The notes: generated by a model from the sequence alone, not told the origin. DNA of 64,000 bases from Hoplostethus atlanticus (GCA_034670405.1 JAXDDX010000013.1:4231001-4295000); one strand, 5' to 3'; positions 25,985 to 39,662 are shown, counted from the first letter of the stretch. Made by a program: numbers and translations.

Positions 25985-26800
25985 TTTGTGTGTTTGATTT
26001 TTTTTCTCTCTTTTTTCTCTTTTATTATCGATATAAAAAAAGTATAAGAAAAAGGAAGGAAATGAATGAATGAGGGACATGAAGTCCAACTGTGTTTACT
26101 GAAGCAGATAGGATGCATACTGTGCTACTAACCCTGTTTAAGTGGACCTGCAGCTCAAGCCTGGTGACCCCCCTCTCCCCCCCCACCTCTGATAACTGTA
26201 TTTAAAACAACTTAAGACTTTTTAATTACCAAATATTGACGCTCCATGATGAGTTTTAAAGGAGTCACGTCTGAAAGTGATTATATTTCATTATTCAGCC
26301 CGGGCGTTTTCACCACTCATCCGTGATGTCAGCACATTAGCCAATCCCTGCTGGGACCTTGGGAGATGCTGTTTGCTTCCTCCTGCTCCACCCCGAGCCC
26401 TGAAGCAGCACATTCATATTCATCCATCACCCCGCCTCGCTCTCAAATCATCCCGTTTTCTGTATGGAGAAAAGAGAGAGAGAGAGAGAGAGAGTGCCAT
26501 GCATGCGTTCAAATGTGACCTTCTGGATAATGAATGACAGTCTGATAGGGGGGGGTATTTTTGTCAGGCGTGGTGGGGGGGGGGAGGGTGCAGAAAGATT
26601 TAGAGGTAAAGAGTGTAAGAAGGATGAGAGAGAAAGAAAAGAGAAAAGAGAGAGAGAGGGGAGGCTAATGAAGCGTTGTGTGTGTGTGTGTTGGGGGGTT
26701 GAGTGGAGTTCATGCACCCACCCACCACCACCACACACACACTAGATCTGTGTGACAGATTGGTTATTAAAGTTACATAAGGTTGCCGCAACTCGGGACT

Positions 26801-26802
<2 letters not shown>

Positions 26803-26864
<62 letters not shown>

Positions 26865-26892
26865 GTGTCTCTCTCTCTCTCCCCCTCTCTCT
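26803..26892. repeat. (CT)n tract, imperfect
   Basis: About 90 bases of CTCTCT with few interruptions. It produces a long artefactual open frame on the opposite strand. Confidence 0.95.
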
Positions 26893-29800
26893 CCAGCTGT
26901 GGCGTCGTGGTCTCAGACAGGGGATCCGGCCACAGCTGAGCGGCTGACAGACAGACAGCGGTGCCCCGGCGTTTATCTCTCATGGCCTTGTTTACCGCCG
27001 GGAGTCCTCTGCGTCTCGCACGAGCCAAAAGTTGTACCTCCGTCGCGAGGCCGTCTAAATGGGAGGTGAAAAGCGAGCGGAGCAGATAAAGACTCGGCGG
27101 CGGCGGCGGCAAGAGTAATAGAGCAGGGAGAGAGGCTCTCTGGCCACAATCACTCCGGGAGCCGGAGTCCAAATTGAATCCACAGTCGAGTTCACTTGAA
27201 GGGGTTGCAGCGGTTTTCATGTCACGGACGCTGAAATAGACACACGTTAGGCTGCAGACCCCGATTTGGTGAGGTTCTTCTCCCCCGTGGGAAGATGATA
27301 GTGAAACCTAGGGTTAGGAACATTCATTCTCACCATGCATTCACACTGCAACAGGGTCAGCAAGTCTCCAGAACTCACTCATCAAAGCGTTATGAAAGGC
27401 AACACCAAAGCAGCCAAAAGTCCAGGATTTGCCTGCAGCTGCAGACCGCTACGTAGATGCAATCAGATGCAATCGGTTAGAACAGAGAGACCCATTAACT
27501 AAGCTGCTCATGGTGTGAATGCACGTTATACTTTCTCTAAGTGGCAGAACTTTAAATTTAAACTATGCTTAATTTTGTGGAGAGCCACTAGAGGTTAGCA
27601 AAGTAGGCTTTTGACTCTTCAAAACCCCAGACCATCTCAGAAAAGGTAGCCGGGGTTGTGAATGAGTTAAGTTATTTCAATGGTTTGGTTGAGTCTCAAC
27701 TTTAGCTGCATCACGTCGACGTGAAAATAAAAGCCTTTGAAACGGGCGCTACCTAGGCGGACTTGAGATGACGTGATAAATCTGCTGGCGCTCCGTTTCG
27801 AGGACGTCGTCCGCTCACATCCTTTGTTTCAGAACCGGGCTCCCCGTCCTCTTCCTCAAGAGCGAGCAGAGCGATCGATAGCCGGAACGATGTAGTGCCC
27901 CCGTGTCCTTGGACCTTTTGCTCTCTCGGCTACTATCGACACTCACAGCTGTGCTTTGGGTTTAAGCAGCAGAGAGAAAAAAAGCGTCCTATCTGATCAC
28001 GGCCTCCCTCAAGGTGCCCTTGAGCAAGGCACTGAACCCCCAACCCCCGAGCTGCTAGTAGCCAACAGGTAACGACGGTCACTACACTATTTGTGTTGAG
28101 TTTTCAAGAATCGGTGGGTAAAATCTACACACGTTCTGAGTGAAACTACCACTTTAAGCCCAATTAAGACGTCTGCTGTTACCAGTGCTCTTGGTACCCG
28201 AGGGGCTCGTCCAGACTCCCACTGGCTGCTTTATTTAGCTAAGTGAGATAATAATTGGGAGGAGCCTGACAGGCTTGGGCAGTCATGCACAGAAAGCCAC
28301 AAGCAGAAGCACAATTTCTCCCGAAGCTGCCTCTATATGAACACCGTACAGAATGGGCCAGTTACTGTGTGGTGTTTTGTTCAAATGATGGTGATAGTGC
28401 ACATGTCCTACGTCTACTTCAATTCTTACCACCAAAGAAGTAAACAGCATAAAGTGGCTTGACTAACAACCCTTGCTTATTGAACGTTTAGTTCCCAGCA
28501 GTCTTATCACCTCTGATTAAGAACAGCAGGCTCTTTATTTGGAATTAACACCCAGATAGGAGAATTAGAGCTCGATAAGATATTTAAGTTAATTTCAGTT
28601 GTGGCACACCGTACTCTATGAGGAATACGTAACCACGTCAGGAAGTACCACGGTATGAAGCAACTGGTAATCTTGCTGTAATTAAAGCAAGGTTGAGTGT
28701 TGTTAGAGAAATAAGAGGCCAGGGTAGTCAGCTGGTTTCCTAAAATCAATTCCCAGAGTAAGAGTGGTGAAGAGCCTTGACTTTATCAGAACGTGGAAAT
28801 CCTCATCCTCACTGACCACAGTGGGTGTCGCCATGGTACTCCCATCTGGTTTATCCACATGTTGGTTTCACATGTTGCACTCGAAAAAAACAAGGCTGTT
28901 TACAGTGTAATTTCACCTCGCATGTACAGTTCCCTTCTCAACCCGGTGACTCAACTCATCTGGTTTTGGGTCACCGCATGGAAACAGCAAACCTGGGTTA
29001 GAATAACTGGGTAAGCCTGTACTGTGATTATGAGTAACCTGGTTAAGATGCCTTTTGGTCAACTTACCCTATATGTGATGAGAGCAAAAACACCAACTCC
29101 GGGTTACTAAAGGGTCTATCTTCTTATGTGTTATGTTATGTGTATGTTAACATGGCAGCAAGCAACACTAACTTAGGTGTGTACTATTGGGACCATCTGT
29201 ATTAACCTACTGCTCCGTCAAAGAGGGAGCTGGTAGCCGAACCTTTCATACCTGTTTGATGGTGGACCGCTCTCTCAGTGGACAGGAACATTCTGTTAAT
29301 TGGTTTATTCGAGGCAATAGGGAGATGTCACAGGTTCACGTAAACAGTTTAACCTGAATAAGACCTTAACCAGAGTATGGCCAGTAGCTGGGTTACTCCA
29401 TACATACGAACATAGGCAGCATTAGAAAGTGAGAACACGCCCTGCAGATTCCCTGCAGACTTCATATGTCCCATGTATCATAAGCAGAAGATCTTGACAT
29501 CCCCCCCCCCCCTGGTTGTTGTAACAGAAATGGGGTCATGTTGTGGCGTGTGACTCCGACAGCCACCCAGGGAGGTCAGGACGCTACTGAAGACAGAACA
29601 CCGTGAACCAGAACACCACTGCTCCTTCCTCTCTCGCCGCACCTTCACCAGCCAGTAAATGATGTTCTAGTTTGGATGTACGTTCCTCATTATCTCGCTG
29701 ACTTCCCCCTTGGAAGAGGTTATCGGACAAGGAGTTGTGTGCGTGTGTGTGTCTAGGTTGCGGGGAATTGAGGGCACGCCCCTTCCTGAACGGCCTGATG

Positions 29801-29906
29801 GGAAGGAAGGAACAGCGTGCTCTAATGGAAACCAATTACCCAGCCATCATGAGTGGTCAGAGCTACGGCTCCCATTCTGAGGTGACACCAAGGTGAGGTG
29901 GAACTG

Positions 29907-29907
<1 letters not shown>
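26893..29907. other. Non-coding; no gene recognised
   Basis: CpG-rich sequence at 26900-27230 includes a (CGG)n stretch near 27097. CAAGGTGCCCTTGAGCAAGG at about 28010 is a piece of a common fish dispersed repeat. 28930-29400 has repeated GGGTTACT/GTAACCTGGTTAAG motifs that may be an eroded element. Nothing codes for a recognisable protein. Confidence 0.45.
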
Positions 29908-29956
<49 letters not shown>

Positions 29957-30125
29957 TCTTGTACTTCTATCCTTGTGAGAACCAGTTTGAGTTTTGGACC
30001 TTCGAAGTGAGGACATTTTTGCAAAGTGAGGACATTTTGGCTGATCGTTTCTTCTTGGGTTTAGGGTTTAGAGTTAAGATGAGAATTAGGAATAGGTTTA
30101 GGTTAGGGTTAGACAAATCAACCCT
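29908..30125. repeat. (GT)n plus TTAGGG-like fish dispersed repeat
   Basis: A (GT)n run (29909-29955) leads into CTTGTACTTCTATCCTTGTG, then GTGAGGACATTTTTGCAAAG TGAGGACATTTTGGC, then GGGTTTAGGGTTTAGAGTTA and GGTTTAGGTTAGGGTTAG. This is the best-preserved copy in the window of the repeat that has expanded to a satellite at 3.5 kb. Confidence 0.8.
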
Positions 30126-30480
30126 AAAACACCTAAACATTGTGTTAAAACAGATATTGGCGATGTATTTTGGTGGTGTATTTTTCATATTCCTTTGGAT
30201 AAACAATGTGACATCATGTCGAGATATTTCCAGCAGCTACAATGGAATTTAATAGGAGAACAATGTCCAGCGATCTAAACCTCAACGGTAAATGTCAGGT
30301 TTTGGTGTCAGTCCCTCACAATCAAAGAGCAAGAGCTTCTTTCCAGACCGACGTTCAACAATCATACAGGGAGAAATCCATCATAGAAGAGGAGGGAGAC
30401 CAATTTCTCCTCATTCTCCACATTATAGTAACGGGCATGACTCACTTTTTTCCACTGGCAACAAGGTGCAATCAGACTAC

Positions 30481-30686
30481 AGCACACTGATGAATATATT
30501 TATGATTATTGATAGAGGAAGAATAATTTACAATATTGTTTCAATATTTGAGAACATTTTCCACTGTATGAACAAATTTCAATAGGTTGTTGCAGAAGAA
30601 AAGTATCTTCTCAAATATTGAAAAGTAAGCGGTTGTAAATTGTTCTTCCTCTTCCAGTAATCACAAATATATTCATTAATGTGCTT
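30481..30686. repeat. Foldback (hairpin) element with about 75-bp arms
   Basis: The left arm 30481-30553 (AGCACACTGATGAATATATT to TTCAATATTTGAGAA) is the near reverse complement of the right arm 30608-30686 (TTCTCAAATATTGAAAAG to ATATATTCATTAATGTGCTT), with a loop of about 54 bp. Arms are roughly 85 percent identical by eye. It could be a short MITE or the scar of an inverted duplication; it is too long for a typical miRNA precursor. Confidence 0.8.
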
Positions 30687-30689
30687 TTG

Positions 30690-33600
30690 CTTGTTTGCTT
30701 TACAAGTTATTGAAGGTGGAAAAACAAACGTCCAACACCAAGCTAACTTTACTACAGTTACAGCTAAATGGAACAAGTTCAGCCCGTTCACTGGGGGTTG
30801 TCGAAAGGTATTCTGGGAAATGTATGAAATCAAGTAAATGTAAATGACAACACTTCTGGGGGGAGGGGGGGACTCAGATGTGGTGGGCGCCCCCACACAG
30901 TGACCACGCCTACACCACCTTCTGATCCCGCCCCTCTCCTGAACTCTCTTTCTTTACTGGCCTTTGACAGGAATCAACCCCATTAAGTGATGACGCAATG
31001 GCAATATGGAGGTGCGCTAGCAAAATTAACCTCAGAAAACACCAAAATAAATGTAATATTTCTAAAAATGTTCAACTAATATACTAATGTGCATCTTGAG
31101 TCTAGTCAGTGGTAGGTCCTCATAATCACGGTGTGTGTGGGTTTGTGTGTGTGAGTTGTGGGGGGGGAGGGATTGAGAACTGCCACTGTGGCCGACTTTT
31201 AATTGCAGTGGATGGGAGTGTGCCCATCGGCTCGAGACAAATAAAGGAGGACATTTGATCCGGTCTAGGACGAAGCTGATCAATACGTGGCGAGAGCAGT
31301 GTGTGTGTGTGGCGGCTGACGGGCAGAGGGCAGAGGAAAACATTTACAAATGAGAAACGGCAATGCAAAGCGGCTGGCTGGAAGACGGCGGCGTGAACGG
31401 GTCATTACTGCACCCAATGGAGCGGAACTAAGTTATGCACCCTTTGTCCAGCAGCGCCTGCTAACCACGAGGACGCTGCACAAAGTTGTTTACAAGTTAT
31501 CTGGGCGAGCACTTAGCGCCCCTCGCCCTCTGCTTCCCCTGTGTTGCGAGGCACGCTCTCTTCTTAGAAAACGAATCTACTTTTATTTTTGCTGATTGAG
31601 TTCTTTTGTTTTGTTCTTCCTTGTTTTCTTGCCTTAACATGACAGCCAATCAGGTTAGACTAGATCAAATACACCTGTGGTTGTACTCTGCTGTGCGCCC
31701 AGATGAAGGCATCTGAGCCGTAACACACTGGTGCTTATTTTTATTCTTTGCTGCATCCGCCACAATAATAAAGGCGTTTTTGTTTTGGAATTCTATGGAT
31801 ATTTATGGATTATGCATTTAGGAATACTTGAATATTTGTTTGTGTGGATCAATGTCGATGTCAATGTTTTTTTTTAAATATTACATATGTCATTAAAATT
31901 TCTACCAATGAAGAAGATGGACTTAAATAAATAAATGCAATAAAACAGATCAAAACCATAGAGAGCAGAAAGTGATGGAAGTAATTTTTTATTTATTTTT
32001 TTTATTAAGAGATTTTGATTTTACACCGTGCAAGTGAAGCTGCTCCAACCCCAGCAAAAAAAAGAGAGAATAGAATAAATAAATTTAAAAAATCCCACAA
32101 CCAAGATTAGATGTATAGGTTGGGCAAGGTCGCTAACTTATGATGTAATGACATGTTGTAGGTGCATTGCAGCCTAAGAGGGAGAAAACACAAAAAACCA
32201 TTGCAGCGAAGGTCAGTTGTCTCTCCTTGTCCCATTCCTCAGAACAATATAAATACAAGCATCTCAGCATCTCAGGTGCTTTCAGTTTCTGGTCTACAAT
32301 GCAGGACGCACAACACAGAACAACTCATGGCCTTCGTTACAGAGAATACCACACAAATAGCCTGTCAATACAAGGGAACAGTAAACATGTTGTCCGCCCA
32401 CGAATGATGCACTTCTCCTCACAGCCAATCAGTAACAAATATGTCTTTGTGATATTGTGTGTGATGGACAAACAAACAAACAAATGTGCAAACGGTCCCG
32501 GTTTTTCCTCCTTGTGATGCTGCGCTACACAAGCCCATTGTAGCACTGAAGTCCATCTGACCGGAACAACTTCAGCAGCGAGCCGGCAGGACGAGCTTAG
32601 CGCAGCTCATTTCAGGATACAACCACGTAGGTAGCTTTTCCCCCAGACAGCGCTCGTTTTTCCTCCCTCGCTTTGGCTCGTTGGAGAGGGAATGATCCCT
32701 TCAACCCCTCCTCCATTCCTCAGTAAAACAGACAGACTCCGCGGAGGAGCTGGGTACTCGCCGCACCACTCCCTCCATCATCTTTTACTCCAATCATTAC
32801 CTCTACTCATCTACTCTCTCCCCCTCATTCCTCCCCCGTCTCATCTTCTTTCCCTTCCCCTCTCCCTCGGATGAAAGTCAACGATGACTTTCCGACTCCC
32901 CCAGTCTATCCGTCTTACTCTGAGTGAGTGATGGACGGCATTAGAGGTGATATTTGAAAAGAGCGAGAGAGGGAGAGAAAGGAGCACATTAAAAACAGAT
33001 AAAAGGCCGAATGCCATTGTGAGAATAAGCTGGCCTGTGATGAGTGTCACTCAGAGAGCAACACAAACACAAACACATACTCTCTCTCTTCCCATCTTGC
33101 TAATGCTTGGTCAAACAAACAACCAAAATAAACCACTTCATGCCTGCAAGTGTTATATATTATAGTGAGTTGCAGCCACATGATTGGCTGCTGAGGAGCA
33201 GGCTATTTGCGCTAACGAGCAGGAGTACCTAATAAAGTGGCTGGTGAGGCCGGGGGGTATTTTACCTCAATATTCCCTGCAAATCTTCAAAATTGTCTCT
33301 CGTAGGGTTACAAATCCTCTCTCCCTTCCAGCCAGCCAGGTACAATCACACGCCCAGCCCCAGCCAGTTAGCTGCCGGTGTTGTAGTACAGTAGTTTAGG
33401 GGAATATAGGGAGCTGCTTCTCAGCTCATTCTACTCTTTGCGTCAGAGTGTATTCTGTTGAACAGAGGAAAGTCCGTGGTGGAATAGTCCTTTAATGCAT
33501 GGTGTAAATGCACACAGCACGCATTGCAACTGGAATGCGATTAGATCTGCCAGACCATCTCTGGAGGTGGAGGTCTGGCTCGCATTGCAATCCAGCCAGG

Positions 33601-35200
33601 TGTAAATGCAGTCTGTACAGTGCACCGCCCACTGGGTAGAAACAGGCATTGCTCCTTCCCCCTCATCCAGAGTGAAGGAGTCACTGAAGTAGCGTTCGCA
33701 GCGGTTGCAAACACTATAGCGGCAAAAACAATCTCTCAAAAAAAAACGAGATTCGATCACCATGAAATAAAGGTTTGAGGTGGGTTTTCTCTGCAGTGGA
33801 GCCACCTAGAGGCTAGGGGTTGACATATGTTCCTCCCCAGGTCGGACCCTTTCCAACTACGCGTTCAGGTTTCTCCTCAGACAAAGTTTGTTTTTTCCAC
33901 GGCTCTCTGAGGCCTTGACTTTTTTTTTCCTTTAAAGGTCACCCACTGCTTGGGTGTACTGACTCAACTTTTTTTCCTCTCGTGAATTCAATATGGAAGT
34001 GCTTTGGAACACATCTTTTGGAAAGGTCTCTTGATCCAGTAGACCTTTGTCCAATGTTTCTATGACATTTGGAAGTTAAGAAAATAGAGCACTTACTGTT
34101 TACTAGTACAGCATCCATATGTCCTTCCCCTTCGTTGGTCATTGGTCCTATCTCGTTGCATTTCCTTCTACTCCAGAGCCTGCTGAACAAGGAGACGTTG
34201 GACTGGGTGCATGGCAACAGGGTATATCAAAGGAAAACAGAATAATATACATAGCAAATGCGGCGTATTTCAACATAATCTAATAAATGTGACAATTTGA
34301 ACACAAGTAGAAATGTCCCTGAAAAAATGAATCAAGTGAATGATGCAGAATAACATGCATTTCAGTAGGCTAGGTTCTACTAGACCCCAAAGCTACTCCA
34401 ACTCCAACAACAGACACGTACTAGGCAGGTGTCCACTGGGCTTTTTTTGCTTCCACCATGTGACAATGGATGCATCCAAGACTGTTAATAAGACCCAAAT
34501 GCATGTGAATCGAATAAATATTGTGATGTCTGCAGGATCCAGAAAAACAAATTTAAAGACATTTATGATGCTGCCTGGAATTACATTTAAGACCAATTTA
34601 AAAAAAAACTTAATGAAGAAACACAAAAGCCTAAATATGATTGAACGTTATTAATGAATGTTCTGAAACTAAATCTGGGGGAAAGAAAAAGCATGATATA
34701 TTGTCATATTGTATTAACCCTGTCCTGTATTAATAGAGAACATGCACATGCACCTGTCTTTTGGTGAAACTACACAATTTCTGGCAACACAATGAAACTA
34801 AAAAATAAACTTCAGAAATTGGAAAATTACAAAATGGCAACTTGTTGTGTGCCAGGCTGCCAGGGTCAAACATGAGCGAGAGCGTATTTTTTTGTTCACG
34901 CACACACAATAAAAGACCATCTGGAAGTCGCAATGTAAGCTATAACTGTCCACACATCTACAGCCAGGGTCAAGCAGTGCACTACACAGTGGTGATGAAG
35001 GGACGTGGAAGTGCTAGAGAGAGGAAAGAGAGAGAGAGAGAGTAGGGCGAATGAAGGGAGTAAAAATGGAGAGAAGTGAAGGAAATATGGACGATGGGAG
35101 GGAGGTGACGGGGTGGTGAAATGTGTAACGTGGAGAGAAGAGGAAGGAGGTAAAAACAGAAAATAGTAAAAGGGAGGGCGGGGCGATCGGCACACCTGGC
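30690..35200. other. Non-coding; scattered repeat fragments
   Basis: No gene found. GATTGGCTGCTGAGGAGCAG followed by TACCTAATAAAGTGGCTGGT at 33180-33250 is the end of a common fish dispersed repeat. Purine-rich and pyrimidine-rich stretches occur at 32690-32880 and 35020-35170. Confidence 0.45.
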
Positions 35201-35205
35201 CAAGG

Positions 35206-35206
<1 letters not shown>

Positions 35207-35244
<38 letters not shown>

Positions 35245-35336
35245 TATAGCGCCATCCATTACATCCATTGGACAGGTGGTAATGGCTGTGTGTGAGACAC
35301 AGAGGACAGCGCTGGACCTATAAACAGTCTTGTAAT

Positions 35337-35374
<38 letters not shown>
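35207..35374. repeat. Two (AC)n microsatellites
   Basis: (CA)n at 35207-35241 and (AC)n at 35345-35374, about 100 bp apart. Confidence 0.95.
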
Positions 35375-35377
<3 letters not shown>

Positions 35378-35886
35378 AGAGAGACCAACTCTGCTCATTA
35401 TTTCTAATGTAATGTCCCCCCCAGGGTAGAGAGAGGCGATGTCCGATCTAGTCTCAGGACAAATGATCAGGAGGGGTGGGGGGGTTGATGACAAACTAAA
35501 GTTTACTTTTAAATTGTCCTTCTCTTCGCCTGTGTGTTCACTTTATGTCCAGTCACACCTGTGTCATTACCCTATAGAGGCTTTGCACTCACAAATCTAT
35601 CACCCACAGCTGGCAGCATCATGGAGTTTCCATTGGAGAACTGGCTGTGCACAAACAATGACTAAATATACAACAAGCTAGAACTAGCTAGAAATAAAGA
35701 AAGACGCCTGAAAAAGATTGCTGTGGTGTGGCTGTAGATTTATTCAGTAAAGTAAAAGTGAATAGTGTGATAAAGTATTTCTTTACTGTGACTCGGTAAA
35801 CTGTCTTGTCTTTAGCCCTAGTCTCTATTCCATAACACTCTGGGTTGTAGCTTGAGAAGAATCAGCTCAGTTAACCTGAATAAACT

Positions 35887-36222
35887 GTTAGCTAGCTAAC
35901 TAGCCAGCAGGCTGATTTAGTTCATGTTAACATGTGACTACTAGCCACTGCTAACGCTAGCTTCTACTAGATACGTTAGCTAGTGTGCTAATCAGATGTG
36001 TTAACAACAAAACAGTGATGGTTAGCTGTCCAGATAATATGGTTAGCTAGCTAACTAGCCAGCAGGCTAATTTAGCAAAGCAACTAATGGTAGTTAACAT
36101 GCAACTAGTAGCACTACTAATACTAGCTTCTACTAGATATGTAAGCTAGTGGGCAAATCAGATGTGTTAAAAAGACAGTGATGGTTAGCTGACCAGATAC
36201 TATGGTTAGCTAGCTAACAAGT
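35887..36222. repeat. Tandem repeat, units of about 155-162 bp
   Basis: GTTAGCTAGCTAACTAGCCA starts units at 35887 and 36042, and GTTAGCTAGCTAACAAG starts a truncated third at 36204. Internal blocks GCTTCTACTAGATA, AATCAGATGTGTTAA and ACAGTGATGGTTAGCTG recur in both full units. A related GCTAGCTAGCTAAC stretch lies at 15630-15780. Confidence 0.85.
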
Positions 36223-38189
36223 TGACATCTAAACACAAAATCAAGGAGCAAAGAAGAAGGAGCAGAGCGGGATGAGATTCATTGCTACAACTTAACTCAT
36301 TGAAATTTAAAATTCATGAATAAAACTTTACTGCCACTTAAATTAGTAGATAAAAAATTAGTAGATAGTTGTGAACGCGGCATTAGTCACCTAAGAATTG
36401 GTGGGTAACGCATCAATTTACAGGCCACTAATTTAACATGAAGTTTATCACTAACCTCACATTAAGGATACAGTAATGTACAATATATAAAGATGTTAAA
36501 GTAAACTAACTGATTGTTTACTAGCAATTATTAAGTTTTACTTGAAAATAAACTTAAATAAGACAATAATGAGTAGAGGCAGGCATAAGTCCTTACTGGT
36601 TTGTTATTCAGAAACCATCAAAAAGGATAAATTATTTACTGTCATAATATTGTAGGTTATTCAGACATTTAAAGGTTAGTACTGGTATATTTTTCTATAA
36701 GAAAATAGTAAAGCGATAGAGAATATTGAATAATTTAGTTTAAATTAGTGTTAATTCTGTATAAATTCTCATACAAAATTGAGTGGTAATTATAGGCTGT
36801 GATATAGAATATGAGGTGAGTGATACATTCCCAGTTAATGAGCTGTAATGACAGTAAATTAGCGTCATTATCCAATTTATGTTATGTAATCTAGTTTTTG
36901 GGCAGCAGGCTGAAAATATCATCTCCTCGTTTCCTCTGAGCCCAGCAAACAACAGCTGTGACGCCATGATACTTCGCCCAGAGCAGATGCTCCGTTTGAC
37001 AGGGTTAAACTGCGTACGCACACATGCACACACACACACAACACAACACACGTCTAAGACATACACGTGCATTACAATTATTTATCCAGGGATAGTCGAT
37101 TGAGCAGACTTTTACTTTTCCAGCTCTTTTTTGGATGGAGGACATAATTGGCCATAATTAGAAATACATGAATAAATATAAATAAATAAAAAATAATAAT
37201 ATGCAGAGAAATCTGTCAAAAAAAATGAAAAAACAAAAGTACATGAGTGAAGCAATGTGTAATCAAGAAAAAATAAATGATTTATTCCCCTACTCAATAA
37301 TTCCAGTATTTACTTAGGTATTTCTTGCTCCATGTTAGTAAGATGTTGCTGTGGGTGTCACATCAGACTTGGAGTTCACTAACTATTATGTAAGGTTCAA
37401 TAACGATTATGGGAATTGGATGCGAGGGGCATCCAACCACACCTTCTTTGTATGACTTGAGGCCCAGATGTGTCGAAACCTCTTCCAAGAACTAAGGGCT
37501 CGACATGTGAAGTTATTGATTATTGTCTCTACATGGAAAAACAACTTATCAGGGGAAGCATCGTTGTCCTCTGCTGTGGAAATCTCTTAATTCTGGATAT
37601 TGCAGCGTTAATCATCACAGCTGTTGGTCTGGCCAGACTTCTTGGCAGTGGCCGGCTTATAGTCTGATAGTGAAGTTATGTCAGCAATGCGGAGGGGTTG
37701 AAGTTTGTTGCAGCCAAAATTGTGATGTTGTAAATCCAACCGAGCAATGCGCCACAACAGTGACAAATACCGTGTCAAACCCCACCCACATGGGTTTGAT
37801 TGACACAGACTCATTATCACAGTGGGGATAAATAAATCGTGAAATAAATGGGGAAACTATATAGACTATCTTGTTAATGCATTTATTCATTTATGCTCAC
37901 TGTTATTTATTTATATATTTATTTCTGGATTTTCATGCATTTTATTTTTTGACGTTTATTTGCGTATTTATGAATACATTTATGTATTTATTTATTCATT
38001 TCTAATTATGGCTGATGCTGCCCTCCATATTTTCCAACACCCTGCTTTACATTCATATACAGTTGCACCCATGGGAGAGCAGTCAGCTGAAGGGCACCTC
38101 GAGAATGAATGAATGTCCACATTTAAACTTGAAACCTTAAATTTGGGATTTTTTATGTGATATTTTCTTATCGGCCTAAATGCAATGCT
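36223..38189. other. AT-rich non-coding sequence
   Basis: No gene found. 37140-37320 and 37840-38010 are rich in TTTATTTAT / AATAAATA motifs on both strands. The open frames at 37470-37831 have no recognisable domain. Confidence 0.5.
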
Positions 38190-38482
38190 GCAACAGAGAA
38201 GAGCGTCCCCGCTAATTGAGATGCCGTAAATCCACTCAGTTTGCCCAAACTACTTTCTGAATGCTCATTGGTCTTCTCCGCACAGGAAGTGACGAATCAA
38301 AGCGGAGTGTCGCCTAAAGAGCAGTAAGTTGGACTCACCAACTTTTCACCACCTCCACCACACACGTTTAGTTTACTGACATGATGTTAACAGGATTTCT
38401 GGGCATTGAAGTCCTCCAAATTCAAACAGTTACCTCGCATTGCCAGTAGGGGCCACTAACGTCCAAAGTGCAGCTTTTAAAG
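38190..38482. mobile_element. Second copy of the 23.2-kb MITE family
   Basis: Shares GAGATGCCGTAAATCCAC (against GAGACGCTGTAGATTCTC), CCGCACAGGAAGTGACGAAT, AAGTCCTCCAAATTCAAACA, GTTACCTCGCATTGCCAGTA and GGGGCC with the 23.2-kb element. The right end is CAAAGTGCAGCTTTTAAAG, a diverged terminal repeat; the left end is less clear. Confidence 0.6.
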
Positions 38483-38984
38483 AGGAAAGTTATCATGAAA
38501 TGTAATGACCTCCATGGGGAAACTGGAGAAATCGGACTTGCATGGTTCTTTATCTGAAAATGTCATGATATATACATTAGCCTCCAGTCCTCATCCATCC
38601 TCACACACACACACACACACTAGGCCAATCTTTCAAGGTTGACCCCCATCTGAATGAGAGACGCTATCACAACAATATCATTCACACACATGGACAATAT
38701 CGTTAACACTAACACACACTCAGTCATCTAGTATGACCGCGGCTGACTCCAGCTGGTGAGGGATGACTGGCCAGCCCATTCAGTAGCTCATTTTAGCAGA
38801 GGCAGTGCTTTTTCAGTGGCTGTGGGTGAGCCAATCAAACTACAGCAAATTCCCCACAGACATGTCTGCTGTTTAAGGGTCAGCTCTACATCTTCCAGGG
38901 TACAAACGCTGTCGGTTACAGACTTTGGCAGGTCGACAAAAGCGTGGTGATAAATCCCGGCTGAGTAAAGAAATTTGAAATTTT

Positions 38985-39240
38985 GTAACTGAGATGCTGT
39001 AGATTCACCCTGTTTGCCCAAATTAAATTCTGGTGTCATGTATGGACACTTTTCCACCACCGGGAAGTGATGAATCAAAACTTAAAACAAAAAAATCTCT
39101 AAATCTTCAAAACAAATCGTCAGAAAATCCAAAGGTGTCTCAACAACCTCTGTCCAGACGAAGCTGGAGTCCTATCCTAAGAGTAAGTAAGCATGGCTGC
39201 AAGAGCGAAGAAAAGGCCACAACTGGACCAGAGTTGAGAC
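38985..39240. mobile_element. Third, partial copy of the MITE family
   Basis: GAGATGCTGTAGATTCACC, CTGTTTGCCCAAATTAAATT and CCGGGAAGTGATGAATCAAA match the left half of the copy at 38.2 kb. The right half differs or is replaced. Confidence 0.5.
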
Positions 39241-39339
39241 TTGGGGTCTGATCTCTGACATCTCGGTATCTCAGTAACTATTTGTCGTAGAGAAATGACA
39301 AAACAAGAATAGGACCAACAACAGAAAGTGTTGCTCCTC

Positions 39340-39662
39340 TTCTAGCATGCCGTAGTTGAGAGCATCCTGCCATATGGCATCTCAGCCAACATCAGTGTAC
39401 AGCTGAAAACCCAGATTACCCGGCAAACACAGAGAGCCATGAAAACCATGGGAGCCAGGCAGCATGCCACACTCCGGGCTGTCTTTGATGAAACAATCAC
39501 CAGACAGGCCCAGAAGATCATCCCAGACCCCACCAACCCTGAGTACAAGCTTCCAGGCAGACAATTCAGATTCCCCCAGTGCTCAACTGCCTTAAGAACT
39601 CCTTTGCCCCCCTGTCCATCAAAGCCATCAATGACCTGCTAGCCAGAACCAAACCCCTGTAA
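39340..39662 (+). pseudogene. LINE (non-LTR retrotransposon) ORF2 C-terminal fragment
   Basis: Reads VVESILPYGISANISVQLKT, then ITRQTQRAMKTMG, FDETITRQAQKIIPDPTNPE and LPGRQFRFPQCSTA; after a one-base shift it continues LKNSFAPLSIKAINDLLART and KPL stop (39660-39662). The order IL.YG, then R.A..I..D..HP, LPSGR.FR, then N SF.P.AI..LN is the usual end of fish LINE ORF2 proteins. Reverse transcriptase and endonuclease domains are missing. Confidence 0.6.

Noticed and set aside
25510..26118. 202-codon open frame with poly Thr-His and Ser-Leu
   Set aside because: Translation of (AC)n and (AG)n microsatellites.
26600..27220. 206-codon open frame on the minus strand
   Set aside because: Runs through (CT)n and (GT)n repeats, giving RERERE stretches; no domain or splice context.
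30481..30686. Hairpin as a microRNA precursor
   Set aside because: Arms near 75 bp with a 54-bp loop are much longer than usual precursors and no known seed was recognised.
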